A DNA stretch of 6,086 nucleotides from Candidatus Brocadiia bacterium (GTDB lineage: Bacteria; Planctomycetota; MHYJ01; JACQXL01), in NCBI GenBank assembly GCA_020062035.1, contig JAGUXD010000095.1, positions 1 through 6,086 of the forward strand, given 5' to 3'. The translations under genes were made by a program, and so were the position numbers. Below are positions 5,055-6,086 of this stretch, one piece after another. Below the pieces are notes generated by a model. That model was not told the origin of the DNA and did not search any database. It was given only the letters and a program-made list of their open reading frames with translations. Every line of letters starts with the position of its first letter. Position 1 is the first letter of the stretch.

Positions 5055-5268
5055 TATTTATTGATTCCTGACTGATTGCTTTTTAGTATAATTGTTTTAT
5101 GGGTTTTTCTCTACCATTTTTCACGGGTTGTTGACATTATTTCATTAAAAATAATTATCATAACCTCTGATTTAGTAATGTATTATAATTGTTTTCTACA
5201 TCCGTGTGAACTATAAGAATAATATTTAATAATATATTAAATGTTTATATAATAATTAAGGAGGCAAG
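5055..5268 (+). other. AT-rich dnaA-dnaN gap with duplicated promoter-like elements
   Basis: No gene is seen in these 214 bases. The dodecamer TATAATTGTTTT occurs at 5087-5098 and again at 5184-5195, each containing an exact TATAAT -10 hexamer. Both copies are preceded by TTTAGTA, directly in the first (5082-5088) and 13 bases earlier in the second (5171-5177). Neither TATAAT has a good -35 at 16-18 bases. A perfect TTGACA at 5131-5136 lacks a well-spaced -10; the nearest, TATCAT at 5156, is 19 bases away. Bases 5210-5260 are almost pure A/T, including the palindrome TAATATATTA (5230-5239), and could act as an unwinding element. TTTTCTACA (5192-5200) differs from a DnaA box at two positions. 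The gap probably carries dnaN promoter(s), and may hold part of the origin. Confidence 0.45.
5257..5264 (+). promoter_or_regulatory. Shine-Dalgarno site of dnaN
   Basis: TAAGGAGG lies four bases before the ATG at 5269. It is near-perfect and fixes the dnaN start, which also matches the beta-clamp N-terminus MKVICNRESL. Confidence 0.85.
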
Positions 5269-6086
5269 ATGAAAGTAATTTGTAATAGAGAGTCGTTATT
5301 AAAGGCATTCCAAATAGTAAATAGTGCTGTTCCCACAAGAAGTTCAATGCCCGTGCTTCAGAATATTAAACTTAATGCTGATGACAAAACTCTTTTCCTT
5401 TCTGCAACAGACTTTGAGATAGGAATTCAATACCCTATTTCTGCAGAAATAAAAGAAAAGGGTTCTATTATTATACCGGACCAACGATTGGGTGGTATTT
5501 TGCGCGAGGCATCCGATGAACAAATTACCGTAGAAGCAACCGAAGGAGCAGCCAAATTATATACCCAAACAAGCAAATACAAAATAGTTTGTATGAACGT
5601 TTCAGAATACCCCGATTTCCCGGTGTTTAATGAGAAAAAATCAATATCCATTAGCACCGGTGGAATAAAAGAAATGGTTCGCAAAACAACATTCGCCGCA
5701 TCACAAGAAATAACTCGTTATGCATTAACGGGCTTGCTTTTAGAAATAAGAGAGAAACAAATCCGAATGGTGGCAAGCGACGGAAAACGACTTGCTTATA
5801 TTAAAAGACACGCCGAACAGGATATAGCTCATGCTATCAAGGTAATTATCTCTCCCAAATCCATGAATTTATTAGAGAGAATTATTGAAACCGAGGAACA
5901 AATATTACGGATAGAAATTGATGAAAGCCAATGTAAGATTTTAATTCCCCAAAAAGAGCAAAGGGGAATAGAACTGTTTTCCAGGTTAATAGAAGGCACA
6001 TTCCCAGATTATGAGGCCGTTATTCCTTCTGACGCGGACAAAAAAGTAGAAATAAAATCAAATGATTTATTATCAGCGATGAAACG
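5269..6086 (+). CDS. dnaN: DNA polymerase III beta subunit (sliding clamp), 3' truncated by the window
   Basis: The first 272 codons are present, of the roughly 365-375 usual for the family. The product forms a ring dimer around DNA that tethers the replicative polymerase. The translation starts MKVICNRESLLKAFQIVNSAVPTRSSMPVLQNIKL, a typical first clamp domain, followed by LFLSATDFEIGIQ (about 43-55). The second domain shows RYALTGLLLE (about 148-157) and the ASDGKRLAYI motif (about 168-177). The start of the third domain is marked by IEGTFPDYEAVIP. The last clamp domain and the C-terminal end are outside the window. Reading is continuous without frameshift. It lies downstream of dnaA in the classic dnaA-dnaN order, but with its own promoter-like sequences and a strong ribosome binding site. 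Confidence 0.97.
   Translation, partial: MKVICNRESLLKAFQIVNSAVPTRSSMPVLQNIKLNADDKTLFLSATDFEIGIQYPISAEIKEKGSIIIPDQRLGGILREASDEQITVEATEGAAKLYTQTSKYKIVCMNVSEYPDFPVFNEKKSISISTGGIKEMVRKTTFAASQEITRYALTGLLLEIREKQIRMVASDGKRLAYIKRHAEQDIAHAIKVIISPKSMNLLERIIETEEQILRIEIDESQCKILIPQKEQRGIELFSRLIEGTFPDYEAVIPSDADKKVEIKSNDLLSAMK

Noticed and set aside
5427..5684. 85-codon minus-strand open frame inside dnaN
   Set aside because: It is antisense to clear beta-clamp coding sequence with intact motifs; a shadow of dnaN.

Overview
This window is chromosomal DNA from an AT-rich bacterium, probably an uncultivated diderm lineage. It contains the dnaA-dnaN replication locus on the right and, transcribed away from it, a group of envelope and purine-synthesis genes on the left. 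A lipoprotein with a good lipobox and a membrane-anchored cyclophilin-like protein argue for a Gram-negative-type envelope. The overall style (class II PurE, long PurQ, short hairpin repeats upstream of dnaA) suggests a Planctomycetota- or Omnitrophota-like environmental genome. That placement is an impression from the sequence and was not tested by phylogeny.

Left half, minus strand, read right to left: a small lipoprotein (3184-2711); a membrane protein with one N-terminal TM helix, a TPR-like region and a degenerate cyclophilin domain (2684-1731); purQ (1665-868); a GC-rich, hairpin-rich gap of about 270 bp (598-867); a class II purE (597-130); and the start of a probable STAS-domain protein (133 to beyond base 1), whose ATG overlaps the purE stop. 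A sigma70-like promoter (3300-3272) sits upstream of the lipoprotein, so the five genes may form one long transcript. The long gap before purE could interrupt it.

Centre: a 454-bp divergent intergenic region (3185-3638) made largely of inverted and tandem repeats: a 9-bp stem hairpin, a 113-bp inverted-repeat element, and a second repeat cluster with three tandem AATCTGTG units. At its right edge a TTGACG-N17-TATACT promoter lies so close to the dnaA ATG that the mRNA should be leaderless or nearly so.

Right half, plus strand: complete dnaA (471 aa, all AAA+ and DNA-binding motifs present), a very AT-rich 214-bp gap with duplicated promoter-like elements, and the first 272 codons of dnaN (sliding clamp), cut by the window end. 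Transcription diverging from dnaA fits a nearby replication origin, but I found no convincing DnaA boxes.

I do not see a clear new defence, mobile or retro-type system. The points most worth following are the class II PurE with no PurK in view, the structured GC-rich gap between purQ and purE, the fused TM-TPR-cyclophilin protein with lost catalytic residues, and the predicted leaderless dnaA mRNA.
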